From Streptomonospora nanhaiensis (lineage in GTDB: Bacteria > Actinomycetota > Actinomycetes > Streptosporangiales > Streptosporangiaceae): 64,000 nt of DNA. Below, in pieces: positions 50,991-59,940 of the stretch. Both the position numbers and the translations under genes were made by a program. The DNA is taken from the NCBI RefSeq assembly GCF_013410565.1, contig NZ_JACCFO010000001.1, positions 62,001 to 126,000 on the forward strand, given 5' to 3'. Position 1 is the stretch's first letter, and the number at the start of each line of letters is the position of its first letter. The notes under the pieces were generated by a model that saw only the letters and a program-made list of their open reading frames with translations, made no database searches and was not told the origin of the DNA.

Positions 50991-51818
50991 TCAGGCGCGG
51001 CGCCGGTAGGCGCGGGTGGCCAGCGGGAAGAACACGGCGGTGATCAGCACGCTCCAGCCCGCCACCCACAGCAGGGGCTCGCCGGCGGGCTGTCCCTCCA
51101 GCAGGGCCCGCATGGCGTCGATGACGTGGGTGACCGGGTTGAGCTCCGCGAAGGTCTGCATGAACCCGGGCATGCGGTCGGTGGGCACGAACGCCGAACT
51201 GGCGAAGGTCAGCGGGAACATCCAGATGGAGCCGAAGATGTTCACGGCCATGGGGGTGCGCAGCAGCAGCCCCATGAACGCCGAAAGCCAGCACAGCGCG
51301 AAGGCGAACACCATGACCACGGCGGTGGCGGCCACCAGGCCCATCACGCCCCCCTCGGGGCGGTAGCCGATCAGCATGGCCACCAGCACCACCATGATGA
51401 CGGTGAGCAGGTAGCGCACGAGGTCGCCGAGGATGGCGCCGATCAACGGCGCCGAGCGGGCGATCGGCAGCGACCGGAACCGGTCGAAGATGCCCTTCTC
51501 GATGTCGGAGTTGAGCGCCACCCCGGTGCCGATCGTGGCGAAGATGACCGACTGGGAGATGATGCCCGGCGTGATGAGGTCGCGGTAGGCCTGCCAGTCG
51601 CCCATCATCGCCTCGCCGAAGACGAACACGAACAGCGCGACGAACATCAGCGGCATGAAGGTCAGACCCAGCACCTCTTCGGGGTTGCGCTGGATCTTCA
51701 GCAGGCTGCGCCAGGTCAGCAGCGCGCCGTGGCGCACGGTGCTCAGCGGGGTGATGCGCTGCGCGGTGGCGGGGCCGGCCGCAAGCGGCGACGGCTCCAC
51801 CGTGTTCACGGCGCTCAT
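50991..51818 (-). CDS. ABC-2-type permease (DrrB-like)
   Basis: A 275-residue membrane protein with six spans: TWRSLLKIQRNPEEVLGLTFMPLMFVALFVFVFG at the start, LITPGIISQSVIFATIGTGVALN, YLLTVIMVVLVAMLIGY, FALCWLSAFMGLLL and a last span before RAYRRRA. The ELNPVTHVIDAMRALLEG segment is a typical ABC2 membrane signature. ATG 51818 overlaps the ATPase stop as ATGA, so both are translated together. With the DrrA-like ATPase it should form an exporter, in known cases for drugs or lipids. Substrate unknown. Confidence 0.92.
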   Translation of the reverse strand: MSAVNTVEPSPLAAGPATAQRITPLSTVRHGALLTWRSLLKIQRNPEEVLGLTFMPLMFVALFVFVFGEAMMGDWQAYRDLITPGIISQSVIFATIGTGVALNSDIEKGIFDRFRSLPIARSAPLIGAILGDLVRYLLTVIMVVLVAMLIGYRPEGGVMGLVAATAVVMVFAFALCWLSAFMGLLLRTPMAVNIFGSIWMFPLTFASSAFVPTDRMPGFMQTFAELNPVTHVIDAMRALLEGQPAGEPLLWVAGWSVLITAVFFPLATRAYRRRA

Positions 51819-52804
51819 GCGTGGGTCCTTTCGGTCTGATCGGCACCGGCGGGGTCGTCCCCGGCCGGGGCGGGTTCGGCGGTGTGGCCGGTCAGGGCCA
51901 GGAAGACCTCGTCAAGGCTGGGCTTGCGCAGGGTCAGCTCGGCGACCTGGACGCCGGCGTCGTCGAGGCGGCGCACGACCTCGGGCAGCACGGCGGTGTC
52001 GCTGACCGAGGCGTTGGCCGCGCCGTCGCCGGAGCGGACCTCGGCGCCGGTGACGGCCTCGACGATGCGGGCCGCCTGGTCCAGGCGCGCCGCCTCCACA
52101 GGGCGCACCTGCAGCACCTGGGAGCCCGCACGGGTCTTGAGCTGGTCGGGCGTGCCCTCGCTGATGACCCGGCCCCGGTCGAGCACCACGATGTCGTCGG
52201 CGAGCTGGTCGGCCTCCTCCAGGTACTGCGTGGTCAGCAGCACGGTGACGCCGTCGCGCACGAGGTCGCGCACGACGTCCCACAGTTCGTTGCGGCTGTG
52301 GGGGTCCAGGCCGGTGGTGGGCTCGTCCAGGTACAGCAGGCTGGGGCGGCCCACCAGGCTGGCCGCGAGGTCGAGCCGGCGGCGCATGCCCCCGGAGTAG
52401 GTCTTGGCCGCGCGGTCGGCGGCGTCGCTGAGCGCGAAGCGGTCGAGCAGTTCGGCGGCGCGCGCCCGGGCGTCCGCCCGCGAGAACCCCAGCAGCCGGG
52501 CGATCAGCATGAGGTTCTGCGTGCCGCTGAGGTCTTCGTCGACGGCGGCGTACTGGCCGGTCAGGCCGATCAGGCGGCGGACCGCGTGGGGTTCGCGCAC
52601 GACGTCGTGGCCGCCCACCAGCGCCTGCCCGGCGTCGGGCCGCAGCAGCGTGGCCAGGATGCGGACCGTGGTGGTCTTGCCGGAGCCGTTGGGGCCCAGC
52701 ACGCCCAGGACAGCCCCGGTGCGCGCCGTCAAGTCCACGCCGTCCAGCGCCGTGTGCCCCTTGAACCTCTTGACCAGGCCCTCCACACGGATGGCGTGAG
52801 TCAT
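51815..52804 (-). CDS. ABC transporter ATPase (DrrA family)
   Basis: A 329-residue ATPase. Walker A GPNGSGKTT, Q-loop LIGLTGQYAAVDEDLSG, signature TYSGGMRRRLDLA, Walker B LLYLDEPTTGLD and the switch His in LTTQYLEEADQLAD are all in order. The C-terminal ~90 residues (RAGSQVLQVRPVEAARLDQAA..., LTLRKPSLDEVFLALTGH) are the DrrA-type regulatory extension, followed by a short tail. ATG 52804 follows GGGAGGA. It precedes and overlaps the permease gene by four bases; the pair is a complete exporter. Confidence 0.95.
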   Translation of the reverse strand: MTHAIRVEGLVKRFKGHTALDGVDLTARTGAVLGVLGPNGSGKTTTVRILATLLRPDAGQALVGGHDVVREPHAVRRLIGLTGQYAAVDEDLSGTQNLMLIARLLGFSRADARARAAELLDRFALSDAADRAAKTYSGGMRRRLDLAASLVGRPSLLYLDEPTTGLDPHSRNELWDVVRDLVRDGVTVLLTTQYLEEADQLADDIVVLDRGRVISEGTPDQLKTRAGSQVLQVRPVEAARLDQAARIVEAVTGAEVRSGDGAANASVSDTAVLPEVVRRLDDAGVQVAELTLRKPSLDEVFLALTGHTAEPAPAGDDPAGADQTERTHA

Positions 52805-52985
52805 CGTTCCTCCCAACGTCCGTTCATGCCTCAAGTCTGGTCACCGCTACTGACAAAGCGCTGATAACCGTTTCGGGGCGCTGACACCGGGCCGTCAGTG
52901 CGGGCCGGACCGCCTCGCACGGCGTCAGGGGCCCCGCCCGCGCCGGGGCCCACGCCGCCCGACCGGCCCCCTCTACACTCGTGCC

Positions 52986-53501
52986 GTGACGACTCGACTG
53001 AGATCCCCCGCACACCGTGTGTCCCGAAGATCGGTCGCGATGTGGACCCTCCAGATGGCCGTATCGGCCGCGGTCGTCACCGCGCTGCTGTGCGCCGCCG
53101 CCTGGGGACTTCGCGCGGCGTCGTGGTTCTGGGTACCCGACCCGGTGCTGCGCTACGCCTGGTGGCTGCCCGGCGTCTACGGTGTTTACGCGCTGGTCCG
53201 CGCCGTGGTCGCGCCCCGCTGGCGCTACCGCGTGCACCGCTGGGAGGTCACCGCCGACGTCGTCTACACCCGCACCGGCTGGCTGAGCCGGCAGTGGCAG
53301 CTGGTGCCGGTGAGCCGCATCCAGACCGTCGACCACCGCCAGGGCTGGATGGAGCGGCTGTTCCGGGTGGCCACCCTGGAGATCCAGACCGCCTCGCACG
53401 CCGGGTCGACCACCATCGCGGGGCTCGACGCCGCCGACGCCCAGCGCATCTCCGAGGAACTGGCCGAGCGCGCCACCGAGCTGCGGGACGACGCCACGTG
53501 A
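52986..53501 (+). CDS. bPH2/YdbS-like membrane PH-domain protein
   Basis: A 171-residue protein. Two membrane spans (MAVSAAVVTALLCAAAWGL, YAWWLPGVYGVYALVRAVV) are followed by one bacterial PH-like domain (RYRVHRWEVTADVVYTRTGWLSRQWQLVPVSRIQTVDHRQGWMERLFRVATLEIQTA). This is the YdbS type, whose Bacillus homologues work with YdbT. GTG 52986 has no strong SD. Its stop overlaps the start of the YdbT-like gene (GTGA), so they are translationally coupled. Confidence 0.92.
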   Translation: MTTRLRSPAHRVSRRSVAMWTLQMAVSAAVVTALLCAAAWGLRAASWFWVPDPVLRYAWWLPGVYGVYALVRAVVAPRWRYRVHRWEVTADVVYTRTGWLSRQWQLVPVSRIQTVDHRQGWMERLFRVATLEIQTASHAGSTTIAGLDAADAQRISEELAERATELRDDAT

Positions 53502-55309
53502 GCGGGCACCCCAACCCCGGTCCCGGCCCCGATCCCGAGCGGGAGCACGGCCCCGGTCCCGAAGGCGCTCCGGCGCCGGCCCCCGCCCCCCACGGCCCGG
53601 CAGCACCCGGCGCGGCAGCACCCGCCGGCGCCGACCCGGGCGCGGACCCGAGCGCGGACCCGGGCGCCGACGGCGCCCCGCCGGCGCCGCCCGAGGACTC
53701 CGGTGCGCCCGCGCCGCCGCCCGAGCCCGCCCGCCGCCTCAGCGCGCTGACGATGGTGACCGCGCCCATCGCCTACCTGCGCAACTTCCTGGTGCCCATC
53801 GCCATCGCGCTGGTCGCCGGGACCTACAACTTCAACCCCTGGGTCCTGGGCAGCACGGGCGCGGCCGTGGTCGCCATGCTCGTCGGCGGCCTCGTCACCT
53901 GGCGCACCTTCCGCTACCAGGTGAGCGCCGACCGCCTGGAGATCCGCCGCGGGCTGATCAGCCGCTCCCGCAGGTCCATCCCGCTGGAGCGCATCCGGGG
54001 CGTGGACATCACCGCCACGCTCCTGCACCGCGTGCTGGGCCTGGCCGTGGTCCGCGTGGAGGCGGCGGCCGGGGGCGAGGCCAGCGAGGAGGGCAAGCTC
54101 GACGCGGTCACCGCCGCCGAGGCCGAGCGGCTGCGCCGGGTGCTGCTGCACCGGCGGGCGGTCCTGCGCGGCGAGAGCGCCGCGCAGGCGGCCCCGGTCC
54201 CCGCCCCGGGCGCCGACGAGGGCGAGGCAGGGGCGCCGGCCGCGCCGGCGGGCGCCGCGCCCGGCGAGGACGGCGACGCCGACTCCGAGACGTACTTCGT
54301 CATGCCGCTGAGCTGGTACTTCTACGCGGTACTGAGCCTGGCCTACCTGCTGACCCCCTTCGCCGCGCTGGCGGCCCTGACGGGCGTTGTCAGCCAGGGC
54401 CTGGGCGACGCCGCCGCCGAACGCGGCTTCCGCGACGCCGGCGTCATCGCGCGCGACCTGTACCTGCGCACGGCCGAAGGCGGCACCCTGCTGCTGGTGC
54501 TCCTCGCCGCCGCGGTGCTGCTCGTGGTGCTGGCGGCCATGCCGGTCTTCGCGGTCGTCTCCTACGCCATCGCCCACTGGCAGTTCACGCTCCGCCGGCG
54601 CGGCCAGGCGCTGGTGACCGAGCGCGGCCTGTTCACCCGGCAGAGCGTCACCCTGGAACTGCGCCGGATCCGGGGCCACGAACTGTGGGACAACCCGCTG
54701 GAGCGGCTGCGCGGGGTCGTGCGGCTGCGCGCCGTCGTGACCGGACTCGGCCAGACCGCCACCCGCGCCGCCCTGCTGCCCATGGGGCCGCGCCGCACGG
54801 TGGAGTCGGTCGTGGAGCGAGCGCTGCTGCCGTTCGGCGGGCCGCTGCTGCGCCACCCGCGCGCGGCCCTGGGCCGGCGGCTGTTCCGGGCGGTGGCGCC
54901 CTTCGCCGCGGCGGCCATCGCCGCCGCCTTCACCGGGCCGGTGTGGGTGGCGGCGGTGCTGGGCGTTTTGGCGCTGCTGGGCGTACCGCTGGGCATCGAC
55001 CGCTACCGCAACCTCGGCCACGGCGCCGACGACCGCCAGGTGAGCGTGCGCTCGGGGTCGCTGCACCGCGAGCAGGCCGTGGTGCAGCGCGAGGCGATCA
55101 TCGGCTGGAAGTGGAGCCAGACGCTGTTCCAGCGGCGCACCCGACTGGTGAACCTGCAACTGGCCGTGGGCGCGGGCCCCGGCGGCTACACGGCGATCGA
55201 CGCCGACATGGCGGAGTCGGTGGCCTTCGCCGAAGGGGTGACCCCCGAGATGGTCCGCCCGTTCGTGGTGCGCGAACCCGACCCCGGCCCCGGGGCGCCG
55301 CGCGGGTAG
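53498..55309 (+). CDS. bPH2/YdbT-like multi-PH membrane protein
   Basis: A 603-residue protein. Residues 1-80 are a disordered Pro/Ala/Gly region with PGADPSADPGAD repeats. Then three PH-like repeats alternate with membrane spans: RYQVSADRLEIRRGLISRSRRSIPLERIRGVDI, WQFTLRRRGQALVTERGLFTRQSVTLELRRIRGHEL and VSVRSGSLHREQAVVQREAIIGWKWSQ. A second long Ala-rich insert is at ~225-265. The Bacillus YdbT resists antimicrobial stress; function here is unproved. GTG 53498. Closed by a convergent stem-loop. Confidence 0.92.
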   Translation: MSGHPNPGPGPDPEREHGPGPEGAPAPAPAPHGPAAPGAAAPAGADPGADPSADPGADGAPPAPPEDSGAPAPPPEPARRLSALTMVTAPIAYLRNFLVPIAIALVAGTYNFNPWVLGSTGAAVVAMLVGGLVTWRTFRYQVSADRLEIRRGLISRSRRSIPLERIRGVDITATLLHRVLGLAVVRVEAAAGGEASEEGKLDAVTAAEAERLRRVLLHRRAVLRGESAAQAAPVPAPGADEGEAGAPAAPAGAAPGEDGDADSETYFVMPLSWYFYAVLSLAYLLTPFAALAALTGVVSQGLGDAAAERGFRDAGVIARDLYLRTAEGGTLLLVLLAAAVLLVVLAAMPVFAVVSYAIAHWQFTLRRRGQALVTERGLFTRQSVTLELRRIRGHELWDNPLERLRGVVRLRAVVTGLGQTATRAALLPMGPRRTVESVVERALLPFGGPLLRHPRAALGRRLFRAVAPFAAAAIAAAFTGPVWVAAVLGVLALLGVPLGIDRYRNLGHGADDRQVSVRSGSLHREQAVVQREAIIGWKWSQTLFQRRTRLVNLQLAVGAGPGGYTAIDADMAESVAFAEGVTPEMVRPFVVREPDPGPGAPRG

Positions 55310-55330
55310 GTGCGGGCGCCGCGAACGGCG

Positions 55331-55378
55331 GCGGCCCCGCCCCGCGCCCGCCGAGGCGGACGGAAGGGGCGGGGCCGC
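55331..55378. terminator. Stem-loop between YdbT-like gene and sepH
   Basis: A perfect 13-base-pair stem (55331-55343 with 55366-55378) and a 22-base loop sit between the convergent genes. Confidence 0.65.
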
Positions 55379-55395
55379 GTGGCCGACCGCTCCGG

Positions 55396-56691
55396 CTACT
55401 CCGACTTCTTCGAGCCGAACATGATCTCGTCCCAGGAGGGCACCGAGGCGCGCTTGCCGCGCCCCTTGCGGCGAGCCGGCGCGCCGCCCGAGCCGGCGCC
55501 CGCGGCGCCGGTTCCGGCCGCGGCGGCCGGGACCGGCGGGTCCTGGCGGCCGCGCGATGCCGGGCGTTCGGCGGCGCGCGCCCCCGGGCGCTGGGCGGCG
55601 GCCGGGGGTTCGGCGGGCTGCTCGGCCGGGCGGCCCAGCGCCGGGCGCTCGGGCCGCTCCACGCGCTCGCGTGCGGGCGCGGGGGGCCCGGCGTGGGGCT
55701 CGGCGTAGGCGGCGGGTTCGGGGGCCTCGGCGCGGGCGGCCGGGGCCTCGGGCGGGCGCGCGGAGGTGTCGCGGCGCTGCGGCGCGGCGGGCGGGGGAGC
55801 GCTGTGGGCGGCGGGAGCAGGGGTGTCGCGGTCGGGGCGGATGCGCACGCGGCCCGGCGCGGCGCGCTCGGGCACGGCCGGCCGCGCGGGCGGCGCCGGA
55901 GGTTCGTCGGGGCGGGCGGCGGGAGCCGAGGGCAGCGGGGCGTCGCCGACGGGGTCGCGGCGGGGTTCGGGCCGCGGCTCGGGGCGCGGAGCCGGCTCGG
56001 GCTGGCGGTAGGCGGGCTGGGGGCGCACGGGCTCGGGCGCCGGGGGCGGCCCCTGCCGGCGCGGCACGAAAGGGGTGACGTTGGCGCTGCCCGGCCCGAG
56101 GTCGAGGGGTTCGTCGGCCTCGGGGGTGAGGAACCGCAGGGCCTCGTCGTCGGCGGGGGTGACCGTGCGGCGGCGGGGCTCATAGACCCAGTGGGCGACC
56201 CGTTCCTCGCCCGCGACCAGGAACGCCAGCTTGAGCTGCCAGTTGTTGTCCTCGCGCTTCCAGGAGTCCCAGACGGCGTCGCCGGTCTCCAGTTGGTGGG
56301 CGCCGATGCGCTCGGCCACCAGGTCGCCCAGGACGGGTCCGGGGGCGGACTCGCCCTGGCGGCGCACGGTGGCGCGCTGCGCCTGCTGCGCGATGTACTC
56401 GCGCTCCTGCAGCACGGGGCTCTCGAACCAGCGCACGCGCTCGATCGGGATTCCGGCGTGCTCGGCGATCGCCTCGGCGGTCTCTCCGGAGCGGATCCGA
56501 GCCTGGATTTCCTTGGGGCGCAACGGATTCTCCACTTCGATCTCGTACTGGCCGAGCCGGGAGAACTGGCCGCGCACGGCGGCGCGGAGACGGTCGTCGA
56601 CGGGCAGCATGAAACGGGTTCCACGGCCGGCACTCGCCAGTACCAGGTAAGTGCCGTCCTCGCTGACGGCGACCAGGCGAAGCTCTTGCAT
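55396..56691 (-). CDS. sepH: SepH cell-division regulator
   Basis: A 431-residue SepH (DUF3071) protein. The N-terminal DUF3071 domain holds MQELRLVAVSEDGTYLVL, FMLPVDDRLRAAVRG, a helix-turn-helix (RPKEIQARIRSGETAEAIAEHAGIPIERVRWFESPVLQE) and WDSWKREDNNWQLKLAFLVAGEERVAHWVYEP. After residue ~190 comes a long disordered Pro/Arg/Ala region ending in RKGRGKRASVPSWDEIMFGSKKSE, the conserved terminal motif. SepH promotes FtsZ ring assembly in Streptomyces. ATG 56691. The linker is long but usual for the family. Confidence 0.95.
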   Translation of the reverse strand: MQELRLVAVSEDGTYLVLASAGRGTRFMLPVDDRLRAAVRGQFSRLGQYEIEVENPLRPKEIQARIRSGETAEAIAEHAGIPIERVRWFESPVLQEREYIAQQAQRATVRRQGESAPGPVLGDLVAERIGAHQLETGDAVWDSWKREDNNWQLKLAFLVAGEERVAHWVYEPRRRTVTPADDEALRFLTPEADEPLDLGPGSANVTPFVPRRQGPPPAPEPVRPQPAYRQPEPAPRPEPRPEPRRDPVGDAPLPSAPAARPDEPPAPPARPAVPERAAPGRVRIRPDRDTPAPAAHSAPPPAAPQRRDTSARPPEAPAARAEAPEPAAYAEPHAGPPAPARERVERPERPALGRPAEQPAEPPAAAQRPGARAAERPASRGRQDPPVPAAAAGTGAAGAGSGGAPARRKGRGKRASVPSWDEIMFGSKKSE

Positions 56692-57416
56692 CGCCCTCCT
56701 TCTCGCGTCCCGTCGAGGGTAGGTCGTCGGCCATCCCCCATGGTCCCAGTCTCATCGGCGGCCACAGGTTCGGCCAGTACCGCGCCCGGCATGTCCGAAC
56801 TGTGTGACCCCAGGGTGGTTCAAGACCGCCCGCGGGCTCGTCGTGCTCCCCCGTGCCATCTTGGCACGGGAGTGAACCGGGATTCCGGAGCGGCGGTCCG
56901 TCCCGGCCTCGACCGCGCCCGTCGCCCCTGGGCCGATGGTATCTGCCGATCCGGCGGCTGAGCCGGTACGGACGCGGGCTTTCCGCGAGCGTCGCTTCCC
57001 CGTCGCGCATCCGTTATGCAAGCCGACACGCTGGTTGATGGTGCAACGTGATTAATTCTTCTTCTGTCCTGTTTTCAGGCTGTTAGGGAACATCGTCCCC
57101 GTCTGCGGGAGTTCTCTGGATGCAACGGGGGAGCGGCGGTGCCGATGGGCATCGGCACCGCCGCGGCGTTACCACCGCGCCCACCGCCCCGCCGGCCGCG
57201 CCCGCCCGAGCGCGGCCCGCACACCGCCGCGGCCGGCCGCGCGCCTTACGGGCGCCGCCCGCCCCACCCGGCCGGCCCCGCCGCCGCGACGAGGCGCGCG
57301 GCCGCCGGCGCGCCCGGCGGACCGGCCCGGGGCGGCGGGCGCCACCACACCAGGCCGCCGACCGGTCCCGGCACCACCGGGCCGCCGGCCGCCACGGGCC
57401 ACCACGGAGGGGGAGG
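56692..57416. other. Divergent intergenic region, 725 bases
   Basis: It lies between sepH (reverse) and a forward hypothetical gene. A low-GC patch at ~57035-57085 (ATTAATTCTTCTTCTGTCC) and a strong hairpin at 57133-57164 mark the forward promoter side. No gene is supported inside. Confidence 0.45.
57133..57164 (+). promoter_or_regulatory. 15-base-pair palindrome
   Basis: Arms 57133-57147 and 57150-57164 are perfect complements with only GG between them. It lies 250 bases before the next gene; terminator, RNA hairpin or operator cannot be told apart. Confidence 0.5.
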
Positions 57417-58370
57417 ATGACCGACTGCGAAGAAGACGAGCCCACTCGGCGCAAACGCCTGGACCTGAGCGTTCCCCAGGTCGTCGGCGCCGGGGTCGCG
57501 ACGCTCACCGCCGCCACGCTGGCGTCGTTCCTGGGCGTCTACGGAACCATCATCGGCGCCGCCGTCATGAGCGTCCTGAGCACCGCGGGCACCGCCGTCT
57601 TCCAGCACCTGGCCGAGCGCGGCAGCGAGTCCGCCCGCAACCTCGCCGCCCGCACCGGCGGGCGCCGCCACGACTCCGCGCGCGGCGAACTCGCCCGCTC
57701 GGGACCGGGCGCCGCCGACGGCGACACCCTGCTGGCGGCCGCCACGGAGACCGACACCGCCCCCGGCGCCCGCTCCGAGAGGGCGTCGGGCCGCGAGGAC
57801 CTCCAGCGCACGCGCGCCCTGCCCACCCTGGGCGGTGCCGCCCCCACCGGCACCGCCGGCGGCCACCGGACCCGCGCGCCCGGCGAGCAGACCGGGCCGC
57901 GCGCCTGGTGGCGGCGCTGGCGGTTCGCCGCCGTGCCCGCCGCCGCGGTGTTCCTCGCCGCGATGGCCGCGATCCTGGTGTTCGAGCTGTTCACCGGCCA
58001 GTCGCTGTCGGACACCGTGCGCGGCTCCGACACCGGCTCGGCACCCACCCTGCTGGGCGGCGGCCAGGCCGACGGCGCCGAGGACCCCGCGCCCGACACC
58101 GAGGCCACACCCGGCGGGGAGACGGGGACCGCTCCCCCCACCGGGCCCGCCGGCCCCGCCGAGCCCCAGGAGGGCACCGGCCAGGTGCCCGTCGCCCCCG
58201 AGGAGGACGGCGGCGTGGCCACCCCCGAGGACGGCTCCGAGCCCACGACCGACCCCGGTGCCACCCCCGACCCCGGCACCGGCGGTACCGGCACGGGCGA
58301 CACCGGCGAGCAGCAGCCCCAGACCGGCACCGGGCAGAACGGCGACCTGTCCGGGCAGCCCGCCCCGTAG
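57417..58370 (+). CDS. Hypothetical membrane protein with Thr/Pro/Gly-rich external tail
   Basis: A 317-residue protein from ATG 57417 (GGGAGG SD). A hydrophobic stretch at ~20-60 (VVGAGVATLTAATLASFLGVYGTIIGAAVMS) precedes a charged linker (60-160). A second span at ~175-195 (VPAAAVFLAAMAAILVFELF) leads to a long acidic, Thr/Pro/Gly-rich tail rich in PEDG, GTGGTGTG, TDPGATPDPG. Topology suggests an outward tail. Similar DUF-type proteins occur in actinomycetes, but no family is recognised. Confidence 0.65.
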   Translation: MTDCEEDEPTRRKRLDLSVPQVVGAGVATLTAATLASFLGVYGTIIGAAVMSVLSTAGTAVFQHLAERGSESARNLAARTGGRRHDSARGELARSGPGAADGDTLLAAATETDTAPGARSERASGREDLQRTRALPTLGGAAPTGTAGGHRTRAPGEQTGPRAWWRRWRFAAVPAAAVFLAAMAAILVFELFTGQSLSDTVRGSDTGSAPTLLGGGQADGAEDPAPDTEATPGGETGTAPPTGPAGPAEPQEGTGQVPVAPEEDGGVATPEDGSEPTTDPGATPDPGTGGTGTGDTGEQQPQTGTGQNGDLSGQPAP

Positions 58371-58400
58371 GGCTGCGCGTCCGCGGTGCCCGCCGCGCCT

Positions 58401-58438
58401 CGCGTGTCCTCCCCGCGCCCGCGCGGGGAGGACACGCG
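58401..58438. terminator. Long perfect stem-loop
   Basis: A 17-base-pair stem (58401-58417 with 58422-58438) and 4-base loop separate the convergent hypothetical gene and oxidase gene. Confidence 0.7.
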
Positions 58439-58442
58439 CGTT

Positions 58443-59744
58443 TCAGGGGCCCAGGACCGTGTCCAGGTAGGCGTTGGCGAACCGCCGCTCGGGATCGACC
58501 CGGTCGCGCACCGCCAGCGCCTCGGCGAAGCGGGGGTAGACCCCGGCCAGGTAGGCGCTGTCGCGCGTGTGCAGCTTGCCCCAGTGCGGGCGCCCGCCCA
58601 CGGCGGTGAACACCGGCTCCACGTCGGCGAAGTAGGCGCGGTGGTCCATGCCCTGGTAGACGTGCACCGCCACATAGGCGGTGTCGCGGCCGTAGGCGGT
58701 CGACAGCCAGACGTCGTCGGCCGGGGCGAACCGCACCTCCACGGGGAAGGACACCCGGTGGCCCCGCGCGTCGACGATGCGCCGCACCTCGCCCAGCACC
58801 TCGGGCAGGTGCTCGGCCGGCACCGCGTACTCCATCTCCACGAACCGCACCCGGCGCACCGTCGAGAAGACCCGGAACGAGGCGTCGGTATAGGCGCGCG
58901 CCGTGAGCGCCCGCGCCGAGACCTGGTTGATCGCCGGGATCACCGCCGGGGCGCGCCGGCCCACCCGGTTCACCAGTTCGAACACGGTGTTGGACAGGAA
59001 CTCGTCGTCCAGCCACGCCCGCAGGGGCGCCAGCGGCTCGGCCGGGCCGTGCACCCGGTTGTTGCGCTTGGTGATGGTGCGCCCGGTGTGGGGGAACCAG
59101 TAGAACTCGAAGTGGTCGTTGGCGGCGCGCAGCTCCGGCAGCCGCTCCAGCACCTCCGCCAGCGCCATCGGCTCCTCGCGCGCGTGCAGCAGGAACGCCG
59201 GGCGCACCGCCAGCGTCAGCGCCGTGACCACGCCGAAGGCCCCCAGGCCCACGCGCGCCGCCTCGAACAGCTCGGGGTCGCTGTCGGCCGAGCAGCGCGC
59301 GACCGAGCCGTCGGCCAGCACCAGCTCCAGGCCCACCACCTGGGCGGCCAGCCCGCCGCTGGCCCGCCCGGTGCCGTGCGTGCCGGTCTGGACCGCGCCG
59401 GCCGCGGTCTGCACCGCGATGTCGCCCATGTTGGCCAGGGCCAGCCCGTGGTCCAGCAGCGCCTCGTTGAGGTCGCACAGCGGCATGCCCGCCTCGACCA
59501 CGGCCGTGCCCGCCGCGGGGTCCACCGCCCGCAGCCGCGACAGCCCGGTGGGCGACAGCAGCACGCCGTCGGTCACCGCCACGCCGGTGAAGGAGTGGCC
59601 CGAGCCCACCATCCGCACCCGCGCGCCCTCGACCGCCGCGGCGCGCACCGCCTCCGCCACCTCGCGCGTGCTCCCGGGCACCGCGATCCGGCGCGGCCGC
59701 GCCGTCTGCGTCCGCGCCCATGTGCGCCACACCACATTGGTCAT
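58443..59744 (-). CDS. FAD-linked sugar-lactone/alditol oxidase (ALO/GULO family)
   Basis: A 433-residue flavoenzyme of the arabinonolactone/gulonolactone oxidase family. The FAD-binding PCMH domain has PGSTREVAEAVRAA, RMVGSGHSFTGVAVTDGVLL (the His is the usual covalent-FAD residue), AGMPLCDLNEALLDHGLALANMGDIAVQTAAGAVQTGTHGTG and GLGAFGVVTALTLAV. The C-terminal domain ends HWGKLHTRDSAYLAGVYPRF. Possible substrates include gulono- or arabinono-1,4-lactone and alditols. ATG 59744; divergent from ferrochelatase across ~200 bases. Confidence 0.9.
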   Translation of the reverse strand: MTNVVWRTWARTQTARPRRIAVPGSTREVAEAVRAAAVEGARVRMVGSGHSFTGVAVTDGVLLSPTGLSRLRAVDPAAGTAVVEAGMPLCDLNEALLDHGLALANMGDIAVQTAAGAVQTGTHGTGRASGGLAAQVVGLELVLADGSVARCSADSDPELFEAARVGLGAFGVVTALTLAVRPAFLLHAREEPMALAEVLERLPELRAANDHFEFYWFPHTGRTITKRNNRVHGPAEPLAPLRAWLDDEFLSNTVFELVNRVGRRAPAVIPAINQVSARALTARAYTDASFRVFSTVRRVRFVEMEYAVPAEHLPEVLGEVRRIVDARGHRVSFPVEVRFAPADDVWLSTAYGRDTAYVAVHVYQGMDHRAYFADVEPVFTAVGGRPHWGKLHTRDSAYLAGVYPRFAEALAVRDRVDPERRFANAYLDTVLGP

Positions 59745-59940
59745 GGCGTCGGAGGCTACAGTGCCGATGGGCGCCCGAACAGGGCCCCTTGGACACATGG
59801 CGCGAACCCGGTCCGACGGTGCGTTCCGGGCGCCTGCCGAGCGTCCCCGCGCACCCCCGCCGACCAGCGCGTCGACCCCCGTGACACGCGCAACGCGCGG
59901 GCGGAGCGGGGCAGCCGCCGCGGGCTGGTTACATGGAGCC

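Noticed and set aside
57120-57416. N-terminal extension of the 317-residue hypothetical protein
   Set aside because: The upstream in-frame part is Ala/Arg/Pro low complexity and crosses a hairpin; ATG 57417 has a strong SD.
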